This document shows positions 1-8,716 of a DNA stretch of 64,000 bases, piece after piece. The notes beneath the pieces were generated by a model. That model saw only the letters and a list, made by a program, of their open reading frames with translations, searched no databases and was not told where the DNA came from. Location: NCBI RefSeq assembly GCF_000455365.1, contig NZ_HG315686.1:592779-656778 (forward strand), in the 5' to 3' direction. Position 1 is the first letter of the stretch, and each line of letters begins with the position of its first letter. A program made the position numbers and the translations under genes. The DNA is from Halopiger djelfimassiliensis (lineage in GTDB: Archaea; Halobacteriota; Halobacteria; Halobacteriales; Natrialbaceae).

Positions 1-201
1 GAAGTTGGGAAGAACGAAGCAATAGACTTCGAGACGTATACAGAGGTCATCGTGCTTATGCCGGGTGCGGTCATCTCGAAAGGTGGACCGGTACCAGCGG
101 TAGCAGATGGTAGATTCGTACGGAAGGGCACAACATACTGTTCAGATACCTGGAAAGTAGTGGGACCGGAAGCTAGCACAGATACAAAAAAGTGCCTTTG
201 A
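1..201 (+). CDS. C-terminal end of an unknown protein (partial at left edge)
   Basis: Frame 1 is open from the first base to a TGA at 199-201, giving 66 codons with no start inside the likely coding stretch, so this is the tail of a gene that begins outside the window. The translated text looks protein-like (PGAVISKGGPVPAVADGRFV, then Cys residues near the end, stopping after KKCL) and is less acidic than typical haloarchaeal proteins. I do not recognise the family. It is convergent with the lipoprotein gene that ends at 299. The spacer 202-298 is very AT-rich with runs of TATA-like sequence and may hold both terminators. Existence is inferred from frame openness only. Confidence 0.45.
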   Translation, partial: EVGKNEAIDFETYTEVIVLMPGAVISKGGPVPAVADGRFVRKGTTYCSDTWKVVGPEASTDTKKCL

Positions 202-298
202 TGTAATTGATTGTATTTAGGTTATGAGTCCAGAAAATTATTCTTAGCCCGTTATATAATATAAATAATATTGGAACATTATATTGGATGTTAATTTA

Positions 299-1504
299 TT
301 AACCAAACGCAACAAGCCCAGGATCATCAATTGGGAGGAGAATTAATCCGTTCAAAATAACAGGCATGTGATTCTCTGATAATTCAACTGTTTCTTTCCC
401 CCAATTAACATCTCCTGTTTCTGGATCTATTGATATCAATTCTTGGGGTGTATTCCAACCAGTGCTATGTACGGCATAGGAATTCCCATCTGCAAACAGC
501 ATTGCTTCGTTACTCTTCTCTTCTGGATCCCATTCAGCTGCTTTCTCAGCTGTTTCTAGATTGTATGAACGTAATACACCAGTACTAACATATATGTTAT
601 TATCATATATTGTTGGTCTAGACCAGGGAGTGTGATCTAAATCTATGACATCTGATCTTTCTCCGGTTTCAGTATCAATTGAAATGATATTCTTCTCATC
701 GACTGTAAATACCTCTCCATTAATAAGCGGGAAAGTACGGGTCTGACGGTCGTCTCCCCATGATTGAACGTGAGTGATCTGCTCTCTCCAGCTAAAATCG
801 CCGGTATTTCGGTCATAGCCAGCCATTATAAATCCGTCTTTATCTTTGTCTGGTCGTGACCGTACGATAATCTTGTTCTCATCAATTGCCAGTGATTGTA
901 CCGTTTTATCGACCTCAAAGACAAGTTGTTCTTCTCCGTCTTTATCCAAAACAAGGACGCGGTCTTCAAGTCCAGCGTAGATTAGTTCATCGTGGACTCG
1001 AAGAGACTCAACTGATTGATCGTGATTAGTTCTCCAGAGAACATCTCCCTTATCATGATCAAGTGCTTCAACACCTTCACCTGCAACGAAAAGAGCTGCC
1101 TCAGAGACGGCAATTGCTTTTCTATCGGATGTTTCGTGATTCCAAATAGGATCACCATTTGAGAGGTCCACAGCAGTATAACTACTGTGATTGTGACTAA
1201 CGAATGCAGTGTCATTGTAGACAACAGGTGGTTCTACTATTCCCTCAAGTTCAGTAGTCCAGCGTATTTCCGGTTCACCATCGAGACCAGAATGCGGGAC
1301 CGAAAGCCGATTCGCAGCATTATACCGGACCATCGGCCACGGACCGTACTCACCGTCGTCCTCGACGCCGCCCGGCGAAGCGTCGGCCGTCGCCTTGTCG
1401 CCGTCGTCGCTCAACGCGTTACAACCGGCAAGGGTCGCCATCCCAGCAGTCACACCCGCACACGTCGCCAGCCATCGACGACGAGTTTGTCCATGCTCCG
1501 TCAT
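299..1504 (-). CDS. PQQ-like beta-propeller repeat lipoprotein, Tat-exported
   Basis: 401 residues. The N-terminus has a twin-arginine signal (TRRRWLATCAG) ending in a lipobox (LAGC at about residue 28), so the mature protein should be lipid-anchored outside the cell. The body shows repeated blades of the PQQ/WD40-like type: GDPIWNHETSD, EALDHDKGDVLWRT, ISIDTETGERS, ISIDPETGDVNWGKE. Such propellers in haloarchaea usually lack PQQ and act as binding scaffolds; the ligand is unknown. Composition is odd: roughly the first 60 codons (about 1310-1504) are GC-rich like the rest of the window, while 299-1310 is AT-rich with unusual codon use. This suggests an acquired or recombined body. The start at 1504 is fixed by the Tat motif. 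Confidence 0.9.
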   Translation of the reverse strand: MTEHGQTRRRWLATCAGVTAGMATLAGCNALSDDGDKATADASPGGVEDDGEYGPWPMVRYNAANRLSVPHSGLDGEPEIRWTTELEGIVEPPVVYNDTAFVSHNHSSYTAVDLSNGDPIWNHETSDRKAIAVSEAALFVAGEGVEALDHDKGDVLWRTNHDQSVESLRVHDELIYAGLEDRVLVLDKDGEEQLVFEVDKTVQSLAIDENKIIVRSRPDKDKDGFIMAGYDRNTGDFSWREQITHVQSWGDDRQTRTFPLINGEVFTVDEKNIISIDTETGERSDVIDLDHTPWSRPTIYDNNIYVSTGVLRSYNLETAEKAAEWDPEEKSNEAMLFADGNSYAVHSTGWNTPQELISIDPETGDVNWGKETVELSENHMPVILNGLILLPIDDPGLVAFG

Positions 1505-1747
1505 TCATTTACTTATCGGAAATTCTCTCGTGATGAACCCTTCGGACTGACGATTAATCGGTGGACGCGATCGATACACGAACTGGCTCGAGAAAACACG
1601 GGGAAACTGCAGCGGCCGGACTCGAGCCGCGATTGCGGGCCGGGTCGGCGAGGGAACGGCTGGGAGCTGTCGATGGAGGGAGAACCGGCCGACCCGGCTG
1701 GCCGCCGCGGCTCGAGTCCCCCACCCCGAAGGGGTCGAGCCGCGGGG

Positions 1748-1954
1748 CTACTCGCGGTCGCCGTCGTCGCGGTTCATGACCGAGCCGGGCGCGACCCGAC
1801 AGCCACACGGGCCGGCGACGGCGTCGATGGGACCGATGACCGAGACGGTCGCCACGGGGGTTCCACACCGGGGACACTCGGGGACCGACGACTCGTCGCT
1901 CGATTCGCTCGAGTTCGGCGACTCATTGCCGGCCGGGTCGGGTGCGTCGCTCAT
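1748..1954 (-). CDS. Small zinc-ribbon-like protein (CPRCG motif)
   Basis: 68 residues. A first Cys pair sits in PECPRCGTPV and a second in GPCGCRVAPG, the arrangement of the small CPxCG zinc-finger proteins that are abundant in haloarchaea. The N-terminal third is a Ser/Glu/Asp-rich tail that is probably disordered. No partner can be named. The start ATG (1954) overlaps by four bases (ATGA) the stop of an upstream 66-codon open frame (1951-2151), an arrangement used for coupled genes in haloarchaea, but that upstream frame is doubtful. A TATA-like GATATAAAC on the minus strand near 2023-2031 could drive it with a leader of about 45 bases. Confidence 0.72.
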   Translation of the reverse strand: MSDAPDPAGNESPNSSESSDESSVPECPRCGTPVATVSVIGPIDAVAGPCGCRVAPGSVMNRDDGDRE

Positions 1955-2262
1955 CGCACCACCCGCGGGCCATCGACGCTCGGTATCGGTGCTCGAGTGC
2001 GGTACGCCTGCCGTGCGGGACGTTTATATCCCGGTAGAATGTACGCAATCATGGCTTCGAAGCCGCTGCTTGGAAGCCACGTCTCGGGTGTCTCCAGCAC
2101 CCGGGGCATTTCGGCGCATGCCCCCGCGGCGGGTTGGGACGCGACTTCCATGCTACTTGTCGTCGTGATGTGACTTATATCTAACTGTTAGCGCGTGGAA
2201 CGAACCGGTCGGCTCGGTGATCGAACGCGATCCCGTCGCTTCGGTAACGGTGGAGGCGGGGT

Positions 2263-5200
2263 TCAGGCGCGGTCGCTCGAGTCGTCCGGTCCGTCGATCG
2301 CCGGCAGGGTCATCGAGAACGTCGTCCCCTCGCCGGGTTCGGACTCGACCCAGATCCGGCCGCCGTGGCGCTCGATGATCCGCCGACAGAGCGTGAGTCC
2401 GAGGCCGGTGCCGTCGTGTTCCTCGCGGCTGTGGAGTCGCTGGAAGATCTCGAAGATCCGATCGGCATCCGCCGGATCGATGCCGATCCCCTCGTCGCTG
2501 ACCGAGATGACCCACTCGGTACCGTCCCGTTCCGCGGAGACGGTCACGCGTGGCGACTCGTCGCCGCTGTACTCGAGGGCGTTGGCCACGAGGTTCTGGA
2601 ACACCTGCCTGAGTTGGTTCCCGTCGCCGCGAACCCGGGGGAGCGATTCGACCGTGATCTCGGCGTCGGTCTCCGCGATCTGCAGTTCGAGGTCCCGCCG
2701 CACGTCCTCGACAACGTCCCTCAGATCGACCGGCTCGAACGGCTCGCCGCGCGTCTCGACCCGCGAGTACTCGAGCAGGCCGTCGATCATGTCGCTCATC
2801 CGCTCGGCCCCGTCGACGGCAAACTGGATGAACTCCTCGCCGTCCTCGTCGAGCGCGTCGGCGTACCGCTGCTCGATAAGCCCGAGGTAGCTCGTGACCA
2901 TCCGCAGCGGCTCCTGTAAGTCGTGGGAAGCGGCGTAGGCGAACTGCTCGAGGCGTTCGTTCGAGGCCTCGAGTTTGCGCTCGTACTCCTTGCGCTCGGT
3001 GACGTCCTGCACGACGAGCATCCCCGACTGGATCTCGCCGCCGGCCCGGACCGGCAGGGTGTGTGCAAGCAACTCCCGGCCGTGGTAGGTCACCTCGAAG
3101 GACCGTTCCTCGCCCTCGAGCGCGGCCCGGAAGTGAGGTTCGACCTCCGCGAGGAACTCCTCGGAGTACCGCTCGGTGATCGGGCGGCCGATCGCGTCCG
3201 TTCGATCGATCCCGAGTTCGTCGATGAGTTCGCCGCCGGCGGCCGTATACCGCAGGCCCTCGTCGAACAGCGCGACGAGCCCGTTCGGGAAGTTCTCCGC
3301 GAGCGTGCGGTAGCGTTGCTCGCTCTCCTCGAGCCGTCGCCGTCGTTCCTTCCGTTCGGAGACGTCCCGGACGACGCCGACCCGTTCGCGCCCGTTCTCG
3401 TCCGTGGTGAACCCGGTGACGGTCGCTTCGACCGGGACGCGATCGCCCGATTTCGTCTCGAGTTCCGCCTCGACGGTCGAGGTCTCATCGTCGTCCTCGG
3501 CTACTTGCTGGGCGCGTTCCATCGCCGGCTCGTCGGCGACGAGCGAGGCGTGACTGCCCAGTAGCTCCTCGCGATCGTAGCCGGTCAGTTCCGTGTAGGC
3601 CTCGTTGACCGCCGTGAATTCGCCGGCACCGTCGATCGTGTAAACGCCGTCCTCCATCGTTTCGACGAGCGTCTCGTACTTTGCCAGCGCTCGCTCGCGT
3701 TCCCTGTGTTCGGTTACGTTCTGGGACATCGCCATGCCCGCGAAGACCTCGCCCTCGTCGTCCGTGAGCGGGGCCGTGTGGACACGCCAGACCTTCCCAT
3801 CGTATTCGTCCTCGATCACCTGTGACTCGCCGTCGAGGGTACGCTCGAACGCGGTTTCGAGTTTCGATCCGATGGGTTCGGGAAAGACGTCGGTCGGCCG
3901 TTGCCCCTCGAGATCGGCTCCGGACAGCGACAGGTCGTCGAACGCCTTCCCGTCCGCCAGCGTATACTCCAGCTCCTCGTTGTACAGCGTGACGACGCCG
4001 TTGGGGAAGTGTTCGGCGAGGGTGCGGTAGCGTTGCTCGCTCTCCTCGAGCTTTCGAATCCGTTCTTTGCGTTCCGTTATGTCCCGGAAGTACACCGACA
4101 GCCCGGTTTCGGAGGGGTAGGCTTGGATCTCAAGCCATCGATCGAGCGACTCCGAGTACCGTTCCCACGAAACGGACTGCTGAGTTTCCATCGCTTCGAT
4201 GTAGCGTTCGAAGAGATCGGAGCCGACCGTGCCGGGGAACACCTCCCAGACGACGCTACCGATGAGTTCGTCGCTCGAGTAGCCGAGCAGTTCCTTGGCG
4301 TGTTCGTTGACGTGGGTGAACCGCCACTCCTCGTCGAGCGCGTAGAAGCCATCCGAGATGCGACCGAAGATCTCGCGCAACTCGCTTTCGAGTTCGTTCT
4401 TGCGCTGCTCGATCTGGCGTTTGCGCTCCTTGAGCGCCGTAATGTCCTCGGCGCTGGCGACGACCCGTTCCAGGGTGTCGTCGGAGCCGAACACGGGGAC
4501 GGCGTTGACCGAGAGCCACCGCCGTTCGCCCGTCGGCCCTTCGACCATGAGTTCCCGGTCGAAGACCGGTTCGCCGGTCTCTCTGACGTGTGCGGCCGGT
4601 CCTGCGTCGGGACTGAGCGGTTCGGTCGCGGCGTCGTAGACGTCCCATTCCTCTATCAACTCCGTCTCGCCGAGTCCCTCACGGGAAGACAGGCCGAACC
4701 TGTCTTGGATTCGCTGGTTGGCGAGGACGGTCTCGCCGTCGGCGTCTTCGACCGAAATCCCGATCGGGACGGATTTGAGGAGTTTTTCGGTCTGGGCGCG
4801 CTCGCGCTCGAGTTGCCGTTCGTGTTCGATCCGATCGAACGTCGCTTCGAGGCTCGAGGTGACGACGTTGGCGATCGACAGGTTGGCGTCGTCGAACGCG
4901 GTTCGCTGCTGGGAACCGATGAGGACGACGCCGTGGTCGCCGATGGGGAGACAGATCTCGCTGCGGATCGGCGTCTCGGGGTTGTAGACGTCCGGGTCCG
5001 TCGTGACGTCGTCGTGGACGGCCGGCTCCCCGGATTCGAAGACGCGCCAGGCGACGCCCTCGCCGGCCCGGAACCGCGGGATTTCCTCGAACAGGGATTC
5101 GGCCCTCTCGGACCAGCCGGCCGGCTGGAGTTCCTCCGCGTCCGGATCGTAGAGAAAGATACCGTTGATATCGAGCTGGAAAATCTCCTGAATCTGGCGG

Positions 5201-6132
5201 CTCGCCGTCTCGGCGACCGCCTCGCGCGAGTCCCCGGCGAGCCACTCGTGGACGGCCTCGTGCAACCGTCGAAGCTGTGCGACGCGTTCGTGCTGTTCGG
5301 TGACGTCGTAGTACAGTTCGACCCGGCCGCCGGCGTACGGGCCGGACTCGATCGGTCTGCTCCGGTGCTCGAGCCACCGCTTTTCCCCGTCGTCGCCGGT
5401 AACCCGGCACTCGAAGCGTTCGACGTAGCTGTTGTCGTCGTACGTGGCGACGACGGCGTTCGCGAACGCCTCCGGATCGGCCACCCGATCCGTGATCGTC
5501 TCCTCGATGAGTTGGCGCTTGTCACGTCCGAGCACGGCCGCTCGATCGAGACCGAAGTACCGTTCGATCGTCTCGTTGATCCAGGCCACGTCGAACTCGT
5601 CGTCGAGAACGAAGACGCCGACGTCGGCGTCCTCGAGAACGGTCGTCGCCGCTTCGAACGGACTTCCGGTCGCGGACTCGGTCGGCGTCGGCTCGGGTTC
5701 GGTTTCGATTCCGGACTGCCGGCGTTCATCGACAACCCCCACCGCCCCCCGAAACCGCCCGTCGGACCGAACGCCGGTTAACTTGATGACGGCCGGCACC
5801 GGGTTGCCCTCCGCGGTCCGGAGCGACACCTCGAGACGACTGCTGGGACCGTCGTCCCGGGCCGTACGGCGTCGCGGCCGGCCCGCTCCCTCCAGTTGCT
5901 CCGACGCGGCCTCGGAGACGAGTACGGAGACGTGTTCCCCGACGACCTCGTCGCGGCGATACCCCGTCGTCTCGAGGAGGGTATCGTCGACCGCGACGAT
6001 CCGGTCGTCGTCGTCGAGCCGAAACACGCCCTCGTCGATCGTCTCGACGAGCGCCCGACACCACCCGGGTTCCGATCCCTCGGTGTCGCCCCCCCAGAAG
6101 TTCGTGTTCGGTGACTCTGTTCGCTCGTTCAT
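2263..6132 (-). CDS. Multi-sensor histidine kinase: seven PAS domains, one GAF, HisKA, HATPase
   Basis: About 1289 residues and no membrane segments, so a cytoplasmic sensor kinase. Order: PAS (VETIDEGVFRLDDDDRIV), PAS (DADVGVFVLDDEFDVAWIN), GAF (ASRQIQEIFQLDINGIFLYD), PAS (KSVPIGISVEDADGETV), PAS (ISDGFYALDEEWRFTHVN), PAS (YRTLAEHFPNGVVTLYN), PAS (VETMEDGVYTIDGAGEF), PAS (YRTLAENFPNGLVALFDEG), then HisKA with H-box SHDLQEPLR, N-box NLVANALEYS, and G-boxes SDEGIGID and GTGLGLTL. The fifth and seventh PAS units are clearly duplicated. I chose the start at 6132 (MNERTES) because a TATA-like ACTTAT on the minus strand lies about 28 bases upstream; starts at 6141, 6159 and 6180 are possible. No receiver domain; its partner regulator is not adjacent. 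Confidence 0.95.
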   Translation of the reverse strand: MNERTESPNTNFWGGDTEGSEPGWCRALVETIDEGVFRLDDDDRIVAVDDTLLETTGYRRDEVVGEHVSVLVSEAASEQLEGAGRPRRRTARDDGPSSRLEVSLRTAEGNPVPAVIKLTGVRSDGRFRGAVGVVDERRQSGIETEPEPTPTESATGSPFEAATTVLEDADVGVFVLDDEFDVAWINETIERYFGLDRAAVLGRDKRQLIEETITDRVADPEAFANAVVATYDDNSYVERFECRVTGDDGEKRWLEHRSRPIESGPYAGGRVELYYDVTEQHERVAQLRRLHEAVHEWLAGDSREAVAETASRQIQEIFQLDINGIFLYDPDAEELQPAGWSERAESLFEEIPRFRAGEGVAWRVFESGEPAVHDDVTTDPDVYNPETPIRSEICLPIGDHGVVLIGSQQRTAFDDANLSIANVVTSSLEATFDRIEHERQLERERAQTEKLLKSVPIGISVEDADGETVLANQRIQDRFGLSSREGLGETELIEEWDVYDAATEPLSPDAGPAAHVRETGEPVFDRELMVEGPTGERRWLSVNAVPVFGSDDTLERVVASAEDITALKERKRQIEQRKNELESELREIFGRISDGFYALDEEWRFTHVNEHAKELLGYSSDELIGSVVWEVFPGTVGSDLFERYIEAMETQQSVSWERYSESLDRWLEIQAYPSETGLSVYFRDITERKERIRKLEESEQRYRTLAEHFPNGVVTLYNEELEYTLADGKAFDDLSLSGADLEGQRPTDVFPEPIGSKLETAFERTLDGESQVIEDEYDGKVWRVHTAPLTDDEGEVFAGMAMSQNVTEHRERERALAKYETLVETMEDGVYTIDGAGEFTAVNEAYTELTGYDREELLGSHASLVADEPAMERAQQVAEDDDETSTVEAELETKSGDRVPVEATVTGFTTDENGRERVGVVRDVSERKERRRRLEESEQRYRTLAENFPNGLVALFDEGLRYTAAGGELIDELGIDRTDAIGRPITERYSEEFLAEVEPHFRAALEGEERSFEVTYHGRELLAHTLPVRAGGEIQSGMLVVQDVTERKEYERKLEASNERLEQFAYAASHDLQEPLRMVTSYLGLIEQRYADALDEDGEEFIQFAVDGAERMSDMIDGLLEYSRVETRGEPFEPVDLRDVVEDVRRDLELQIAETDAEITVESLPRVRGDGNQLRQVFQNLVANALEYSGDESPRVTVSAERDGTEWVISVSDEGIGIDPADADRIFEIFQRLHSREEHDGTGLGLTLCRRIIERHGGRIWVESEPGEGTTFSMTLPAIDGPDDSSDRA

Positions 6133-6201
6133 CACCAGCATCAGGGCGTTCGGACCCATAAGTCCAGCGCAGAACGTCATCCTCGAGACGACGGCGTGGG
6201 A

Positions 6202-6654
6202 CTACTCGTCCCCACCGTCGGCCAGAACGCGTTCCTCGGGCGACGGCCGACCGGGATGAAGCCCGTAGACGGCGAAGCCGTACAGTACCGTCACCGCCAC
6301 CGCACAGCAGACCGCCGCGCCGGCGATCGCCTCGAGCGCGAGCGGGACGGGCGATCCGGCGACCGCGTCGCTGAGGGCCGTCGCCGCGTCGCTTTCGGGG
6401 GCCGCCACCAGGGCGTAGGGGAGGAAGGTGACGAACGCGAGGGTCCACCATCGCTTCGTCATCAGCCGGAGGCGATCGACGCTGTAGTCACGGACTGCAG
6501 CGGTAACGCAGGCGACCCCGAGGACGGTCAGGAGCAGCGCGGGGACCAGTCGATACGGTGACTCCAAACCGGCATTAACCGCGACGCCGGCGGCGACGGC
6601 GGCGACGGAACCGGGGTACAGCAGGGCGGACGGGAGCGAGAACGGGCGGGACAT
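6202..6654 (-). CDS. Small membrane protein, four predicted helices
   Basis: 150 residues from MSRPFSLPSALL; an in-frame start 24 bases upstream (6678, MTHYRF) is possible. Hydrophobic stretches: PGSVAAVAAGVAVNAG, LVPALLLTVLGVACVTAA, WWTLAFVTFLPYALVAA and AIAGAAVCCAVAVTVLYGFAVYG. The C-terminus is short, charged and probably cytoplasmic. I recognise no family motif. It lies just upstream of the multi-PAS kinase on the same strand with a 69-base gap, so the two could be cotranscribed, but the kinase has its own TATA-like element. Function unknown. Confidence 0.75.
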   Translation of the reverse strand: MSRPFSLPSALLYPGSVAAVAAGVAVNAGLESPYRLVPALLLTVLGVACVTAAVRDYSVDRLRLMTKRWWTLAFVTFLPYALVAAPESDAATALSDAVAGSPVPLALEAIAGAAVCCAVAVTVLYGFAVYGLHPGRPSPEERVLADGGDE

Positions 6655-6881
6655 GACTGCAAAGCGGTAGTGAGTCATTGTACAAAACTCCCGCGAATCG
6701 GCCGCGACCCGATCGCGGGGGTGGTGACCGACTCCCGGTCGCGGCCGACAACAAAGAACGTATTACCGGTGTCGACAAGACGAACGTGAACACGAATGTG
6801 GACGAAACCGAAGGCAAGTCGGTCGCACGCGCGTCCATCCCGCCGCGTCGCCCGGCAGGGGGCGTCCCCGGAGGGTGAGTC

Positions 6882-7292
6882 GTGCAGTTCCTGAAACGAC
6901 TCTGGAAACGCCGCGTGCGGGGGCGACCCGACGGCTATCAGGCGTACGTCTCCCTTCCGACGCGCGACGGACGACCGTTCGGTGAGGTACACGGCTGTAT
7001 CGAGGCCCTCGAGCGGGTCTTCGAGGGTCGTCTCGACGTGTACGCACGGACCAACGGTATCGCGGTGGCGACCGACCGCGTCCCCGCGGCCCAGTTCGAC
7101 GGCGACGCGTTCGAGACAGCCATCGACCGACTCGAGGAGTGTTACGCCGAGACGCACTCGCTGGCGCGACTCGAGAAGTGGCGGCCGGCCGACGGCCGGG
7201 TCGTCAAATCGTACGTCGTCGTGCCGGTCAAGCCGCTCTTTCCCCGCGAACGAGCCGACGACGCGCCGCGTGCTCGCTCGGCCGCCGAGTGA
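6882..7292 (+). CDS. Conserved-looking hypothetical protein, 136 aa
   Basis: Begins with GTG, preceded by a strong Shine-Dalgarno-like GGAGGGTGA about two bases before the start, which is unusual here because most neighbours look leaderless. The protein starts basic (QFLKRLWKRRVRGR) and continues as a mixed alpha/beta sequence ending in a basic/Ala tail. There are no transmembrane segments, no Cys pairs and no recognised catalytic motif. It converges on the TM-helix channel gene with only 11 bases between stops. Codon use and composition match the neighbours, so I think it is real; the role is unknown. Confidence 0.7.
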   Translation: MQFLKRLWKRRVRGRPDGYQAYVSLPTRDGRPFGEVHGCIEALERVFEGRLDVYARTNGIAVATDRVPAAQFDGDAFETAIDRLEECYAETHSLARLEKWRPADGRVVKSYVVVPVKPLFPRERADDAPRARSAAE

Positions 7293-7303
7293 CGATCCGC
7301 CGT

Positions 7304-8116
7304 TCAGGCGTCGCCCGGCCCGGGTTCGGAGCCCGGTTCGCGGTCGGAACGGGCGGAGCGACTCCCGCTCGTCCGGTCGCTTTCTGTCGTGCGTCCGCTC
7401 CCGGCAGCCTCCTCGTCGGGGGTGACGGTGGCCGTCCGGCCCATCCAGCGATCGATGTTATTGGCGACGTAGTCCTTGCCGCCCCAGCCGAACGCGACGC
7501 CCGCGCCGATGGCGACCGCCGCGGCGAGTCCCCACGCGAGTGCCCGCGCGAACACGTAGAGGATGCCCACGTCGATCCCCATCGTATCGAGGCCGATGAC
7601 GATCGCCGTAAAGTAGAGGAACATCCGCGCGCCGTTGGCGAACCAGCTACCGTAGACGGTCTCGGCGGCCGCTTGCGTGCGTTCGATGACGTCACCGATG
7701 AAGTCCGCGACGACGAAGCCGATGACGATGACGAGCAATCCGGCGATGAACGCCGGCAGGTACGCGACGGCCGTCGAGATCCACTCCGACAGCAACTCGA
7801 TCGCTAACGCGTTAGCGGCCGCGAGGATGGCGAGACCGTAGACGAACCACTTCGCGAGCGTTCCGAACGCGCTCGAGACGGCCCGCTCCGTCCCGCCGAG
7901 GATGCGACCCAGCGGCGTCTCGAGGACCATCCGATCGAGTTCGATCCCGTCGGCGATCCGCCGAACGGCCCGCGCGGCGATGCGTCCGGCGATCCAGCCG
8001 ATAAAGAGGATCACCAGCGCACCGATCAGGCGCGGAAGGAACGTCACCAGATCCGCGACTGGGTCCTGCAGCCAGTCGGGCAACTGTACTTGTTGGGCAG
8101 GTTGAAGCTGTACCAT
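7304..8116 (-). CDS. Mechanosensitive-channel-like TM-helix protein (lacks MscS beta domain)
   Basis: 270 residues. The N-terminal half has the conserved TM helix repeats found in MscS-related proteins: PRLIGALVILFIGWIAGRIAARAVRRI and a second copy AYLPAFIAGLLVIVIGFVVADFIGDVI, with further helices AKWFVYGLAILAAAN and LAWGLAAAVAIGAGVAFGWGGKDYV. The GWGGKDYV element followed by a short soluble tail resembles the end of the pore-lining helix, but the cytoplasmic beta domain of true MscS is missing and replaced by a Ser/Arg/Glu-rich tail of about 45 residues. Probably a membrane stress or channel-related protein; ion conduction is an inference. Confidence 0.85.
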   Translation of the reverse strand: MVQLQPAQQVQLPDWLQDPVADLVTFLPRLIGALVILFIGWIAGRIAARAVRRIADGIELDRMVLETPLGRILGGTERAVSSAFGTLAKWFVYGLAILAAANALAIELLSEWISTAVAYLPAFIAGLLVIVIGFVVADFIGDVIERTQAAAETVYGSWFANGARMFLYFTAIVIGLDTMGIDVGILYVFARALAWGLAAAVAIGAGVAFGWGGKDYVANNIDRWMGRTATVTPDEEAAGSGRTTESDRTSGSRSARSDREPGSEPGPGDA

Positions 8117-8716
8117 ATGTTCATCGGTGTCACCTCACGGCGCTTCGTAATTGAGTCCCTATCGAACTGTCGGCAAAGCAACCACTATCGCGCCGTGAAC
8201 CCGCCGCGATTGAAGTGTCCGTTGTCCCGAATTGCGCGGCGACCGAACCGTGACGTATCGATGCCGATCGCGCGTCGCCGGTCGACGTAATCCGACGCCG
8301 ACGAGACGGTATCGCCCCCCGCCGGCTAGCGATAACGGTGTTTTGGCGGCCTCGTTTCGCTCCGTTCGACGCGTCATCGGACGGCAGCGTCAGTTTCGCG
8401 GGCCGCCACCGACCGTAGCTATCGAGTTTCATTCACGACTGCGACCCTGCATAGGCCGGTCGGCCGCGAGCGAGACGGCGCAGTTCCGCGCGCCGAAATC
8501 GGACGATCACGGCCCCCTCTGGGCACTGAAACGCCCCGAGAGATCGGATCCTGACGGAACGCACACACTGGAATCGGTCGCCCGGACGGTCGCTCGACCG
8601 GCGGCCTCCCGGTAACGGTGGATTAGCCGATCACTCCGCAACGGGGCTCGCTCGAGACCGCGCGGTGGTCGGGACCACGGCCCGACGCGTACGAACGCCG
8701 ACGGGAACCCGGCGAA
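8117..8716. other. Gene-poor interval of 600 bases
   Basis: No open frame here has credible composition: those present on both strands are Arg/Ser-rich shadows. No tRNA or rRNA signature and no long inverted repeat were found. The stretch holds the upstream region of the TM-helix protein (start 8116) and the downstream region of the creatininase-family gene (stop at 8717). It could contain an untranslated RNA or decayed sequence, but nothing in it lets me say so. Confidence 0.5.

Noticed and set aside
3901-5781. A 626-codon open frame on the plus strand, antisense to the multi-PAS kinase
   Set aside because: It mirrors the codon periodicity of the kinase gene. GC-rich third positions keep antisense frames open, and its text shows no domain.
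8232-8615. A 127-codon frame in the gene-poor interval
   Set aside because: Strongly basic with no start signals, unlike haloarchaeal proteins; it looks like non-coding DNA read in one frame.
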